Positions 61,480-64,000 of a stretch of 64,000 bases of DNA are shown here, piece after piece. Under the pieces are notes generated by a model. The model saw nothing but the letters and a program-made list of their open reading frames with translations. It was not told the DNA's origin and did not search any database. The DNA comes from CALNXN01 sp942490645 (GTDB lineage Bacteria > Pseudomonadota > Alphaproteobacteria > Rhodobacterales > Rhodobacteraceae): assembly GCA_942490645.1 (NCBI GenBank), contig CALNXN010000006.1, positions 229,814 to 293,813 on the forward strand. Reading direction: 5' to 3'. A program made the translations under genes and the position numbers. Each line of letters opens with the position of its first letter. The first letter of the stretch is position 1.

Positions 61480-61690
61480 ATCTGGACGAAGCTTGCCTAA
61501 CGTCTTCCGCTTTGATCATGCTCCCGCGTCTCCCCTGTTTGTCTGCCACCTCTTGGGTATGAGGCTCGGCATTCAGATACAACCAAAGAGTGGTTTCCAG
61601 TCGCTGAACGAGCCTATGATGTCACTTCAATCTCAATTCTCGATATCATTTTATGGTTTTTGAAATAGCTGCTTTATTAAAATGGGTTGC

Positions 61691-62104
61691 TTAACAGCGA
61701 TTTTCTCGCGCAGGACATGACAGGTCTCTCTGAATGGGCGCCAGGTGTTTATCCCGCATATTATCTGTCAGTTCGAACTGTACCGGGCGCTTGGTTTTGC
61801 TCTGGATCACCGACACCCGTTCTCGAACGCAATCATTCTTGACCAGATAGGTTACAGCAAGTTTCAAAAGATCGCGGCCACGCAATTTGCCATCGATGGC
61901 GGCATTGAACACCGCCAGAGCACCCAAATTGGTTGTAAGTTCGAGCCGCGCACGGATGGCCTGGACCTGTTTCGGAAGCAGCGGTCGTTTCTGGCCGATG
62001 ATCCGACTCTTGTTCCAAGCTGTGCGCTTTGGGGTGACCGCGGGAAGTTGGACGCATGGCATGATCTGCCCTCCAATCCTCCCTCCATGCCCAGACATCA
62101 GCAC
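61691..62104 (-). pseudogene. Truncated tyrosine recombinase/integrase
   Basis: About 120 residues match the N-terminal part of a widespread small integrase: PAVTPKRTAWNKSRIIGQKR, LPKQVQAIRARLELTTNLGA, VFNAAIDGKLRGRDLLKLAV and VIQSKTKRPVQFELTDNM. The frame is lost near 61750 and the catalytic C-terminal domain (Arg-His-Arg-Tyr) is absent. Probably a remnant of an integrated element next to tRNA-Arg. The stretch 61480-61690 and 62105-62318 shows no intact gene; a short VIADEYERLQ piece at 62212 recalls a Phd-type antitoxin. Confidence 0.7.
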
Positions 62105-62318
62105 AGCGCCGACATCTCAAGACCATCGCAGGTTTGAATGACAGCTATCAGACGGCATCGTTATGCCATGATTTCTGTGGATGTATTTGGCCCCAATGAT
62201 CCCAAAGCGTCGTGATCGCCGACGAGTACGAACGGCTTCAATGGGTTGGCCAGCATGAATTCTCAGAGGCCGGTACATCCGGATTTTCAATTCAAGGATT
62301 CTAAGCTACTCTGACATT

Positions 62319-63741
62319 GTGACAAAAAGTCTATTCTCTCTCGGCGCTCTGTTGATGGGGTCAGCCTTCCTGTTGTTTGCGGGAGGGGTAAACAGCCTCA
62401 TACTGCCTATCCGAGGTGAAGCGGAGGGGTTTACGGCTGCTTCGCTGGGCTTGCTGGGGACCGGTTGGGCGCTCGGCTATGTCGCAGGATGTCTTCGGAC
62501 GCCTTCACTTGTGGCAAGAGTGGGGCACATACGCGCGTTCGGAGCCATGTGCGCAATAGCGGCAATAGCTATTACTTCTTTCCCTTGTACTCATTACCCC
62601 GTGGGTCTGGATTCCAGTGCGCGCCTTGTCCGGCTTCTGCTTTGCGGGGACCGCCATGATCGTAGAAAGCTGGCTGAACGAGAGGTCGGATGCCGACCTC
62701 CCGGAGGCAGAGTGTTTGGCATCTACACAATGGTCAACTTGGCAGCAACTACTGCGGGACGGATGGTACTGACACTTGGGGATGCCAATGGCTACTTTTC
62801 TTTGTGCTCGCCGCGATGGTTTATTGCCTTTTGCCTTACTGCCAACCGCGATCAGCGCGACCACAACACCACGCCCACTTACACAGGCATCGCTGAACCT
62901 GCGCGCACTATGGAGAAATTCTCCATTGCGGTCTTTGCCGTCCTGATGGTCGGGGTCTCCAACGCGTCCTTCCGGAACACTCGCAGCCGTTTATGGAGCG
63001 CGGATTGGATTATCGCTGGGTGATATCGCGCTTTTTGCAAGCATTCCGATCCTCGCAGGGGCAGCTTCTCAAATCCCAGTGGGTGTCGCGTCCGACCGGT
63101 TTGACCGCCGAAAGGTCCTGATTGCCGTCCACGATCTTTGCCATAATCGCTGACACAATGGTTTTTGTTTGGACGTAACGCAACTGTGGGTCGCTCTGAT
63201 CGTTTATCTGCGCTATTCGGGGGCAACGGTCTACAGCGATGTATCCGGTGATTGTCGCACACGCGAATTGACCACTGCTGAACCCGGTGTCGTTCATCCG
63301 AGTCCAGCCGGGGCTGCTGCCCGTCTTTGGCATTGGTTCAATCATCAGGCGACGACATTGGCAGGCTTTGCAATGACAACACTTGGAACAGCTGCTCTAT
63401 TTGCAGTGACCGGAGCAGCGCATAATTCTTTTTTGATCCTTTTTGCAATCTTCCGGCTGCGCATCGCACCCGCGGTTGCATCGGCAGACAAGGTCGCTTT
63501 CCAAGCGAAACCGTTCGCTCGTGCGTCGACACCTGAGACAGCAGCCCTCGCAGCAAACCAGGCAGAGTTTGACGCCGACCAATCTCAAAAGCCTCCGCTC
63601 GACTCGGACTTTCGGCTCTGGAGAAACAGTGATGAGCGCGCCCTTACCGGTTATTTTTGGGCTTGTGGTGCTGCGATGAACAAGCTCATCCACCGCGCCG
63701 ATCTGGAAGCAGTTCGGGCCAAAACCGAGATTACAGTCTGA
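62319..63741 (+). pseudogene. MFS transporter (YcaD-like), multiply frameshifted
   Basis: Transporter pieces in three frames: LFSLGALLMGSAFLLFAGGV, LLGTGWALGYVAGCL and RVGHIRAFGAM in the first 250 bases. Next come GRVFGIYTMVNLAAT near 62710, MEKFSIAVFAVLMVGVSNAS near 62915, and SLGDIALFASIPILAGAASQ then IPVGVASDRFDRRKVLI near 63015-63125. The end is GLLPVFGIGSII then AGFAMTTLGTAALFAVTGAA near 63370, with a tail KVAFQAKPFARASTPETAAL. The order matches one 12-helix transporter with at least five frame changes. Not functional as written. Confidence 0.75.
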
Positions 63742-63812
63742 CAAGCCTTCCCCCAAGAATTACCCACTGGGAAGGTTTGTTTGCCATTCTTTACCCAAAT
63801 GATTGTGTGTTT

Positions 63813-63890
63813 TGGCGATCCCTGAAGGACTCGAACCCTCAACCTGCTGATTAGAAGTCAGCTGCTCTATCCAGTTGAGCTGAAGGGACC
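63813..63890 (-). tRNA. tRNA-Arg(TCT)
   Basis: On the minus strand a full cloverleaf: acceptor GGTCCCT with AGGGATC, D-arm GCTC...GAGC, anticodon loop CTTCTAA with anticodon TCT, and T-arm with GGTTCGAGTCC. The discriminator is G and CCA is encoded (63813-63815). A natural integration target next to the integrase remnant. Confidence 0.95.
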
Positions 63891-64000
63891 GCTATGCGTT
63901 GCTATTGCCGCAGCAGGGAAAGCCCGCGCAAGTGTTAGAGCGCGCGGCGCATGAAAACACTTAGCGGATCAGCTCCGTAGTCCCCAAATAGAACGTACTG

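Noticed and set aside
62212..62310. Possible Phd/YefM-type antitoxin fragment (VIADEYERLQ)
   Set aside because: Only about ten residues match, no toxin gene follows and the upstream part is out of frame; too little to annotate as a gene.
63961..64000. Possible C-terminal end of a minus-strand gene (STFYLGTTELIR, stop)
   Set aside because: Only 12 codons are visible before the window edge; it may be a real gene end but cannot be supported here.

Overview
The window reads as chromosomal DNA of a Roseobacter-type alphaproteobacterium (Rhodobacterales). The base composition is GC-rich. The gene orders are typical of that group: rpoZ-relA/spoT-pdxJ-acpS-lepB-rnc-era-recO, and pckA divergent from chvI-chvG-hprK-rapZ-EIIA-HPr. 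Several small families common in roseobacters are present (DUF1491, DUF6473, DUF3429, HIG1-type).

Layout. 0-2 kb: a translationally coupled meh-mct pair (mesaconyl-C4-CoA hydratase and mesaconyl-CoA C1-C4 CoA transferase), cut by the left edge. 2-11 kb: a small membrane protein, tuf, a lipoprotein, a cytochrome P450, a decayed fosX, parC, an SH3-domain protein and an SDR. 11-16 kb: HIG1-like protein, PduO adenosyltransferase, etfBA, a DUF6473 gene, 3-hydroxybutyryl-CoA dehydrogenase and an acyltransferase. 16-23 kb: HPr, EIIA-Man, RapZ, HprK, ChvG, ChvI and divergent pckA. 23-28.6 kb: an unusual HTH regulator with a GNAT-like partner, an XRE regulator, a TauE permease, methylsuccinyl-CoA dehydrogenase and a TetR regulator. 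28.6-38.3 kb: a housekeeping block on the minus strand. 38.4-43.3 kb: NYN nuclease, ispH, GST, a methyltransferase, rnhA, a Nudix-like protein and a TRIC-like membrane protein on the plus strand. 43.3-52.8 kb: a nine-gene minus-strand catabolic operon under a GntR regulator, centred on a non-pyrrolysine MttB-family methyltransferase. 52.9-60.6 kb: a three-gene phosphorelay (nine-GAF hybrid histidine kinase, Hpt, REC-nucleotide cyclase). 60.7-63.9 kb: gene wreckage (SIR2-like, CHASE, integrase and MFS fragments) beside tRNA-Arg(TCT).

How the genes fit together. Mcd, the electron-transfer flavoprotein, the adenosylcobalamin-forming PduO enzyme and the hydroxyacyl-CoA dehydrogenase fit acetyl-CoA assimilation by the ethylmalonyl-CoA pathway. 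Meh and Mct act on the same mesaconyl-CoA pool. The PTS-Ntr-like kinase/phosphatase set and ChvGI sit next to pckA, as in other alphaproteobacteria, and suggest control of carbon flux at PEP. The two most distinctive systems are the MttB operon, which has no corrinoid protein in the window, and the multi-GAF kinase-Hpt-cyclase relay.

Caution on sequence quality. Many conserved single-copy genes (etfB, hbd, plsC, rapZ, hprK, chvG, chvI, pckA, a GST) are broken by single-base insertions or deletions, most of them between 12 and 23 kb. So many in genes needed by one cell points to local sequencing or assembly error rather than decay. fosX, the DUF6473 gene and the 60.7-63.7 kb remnants could be either or both.
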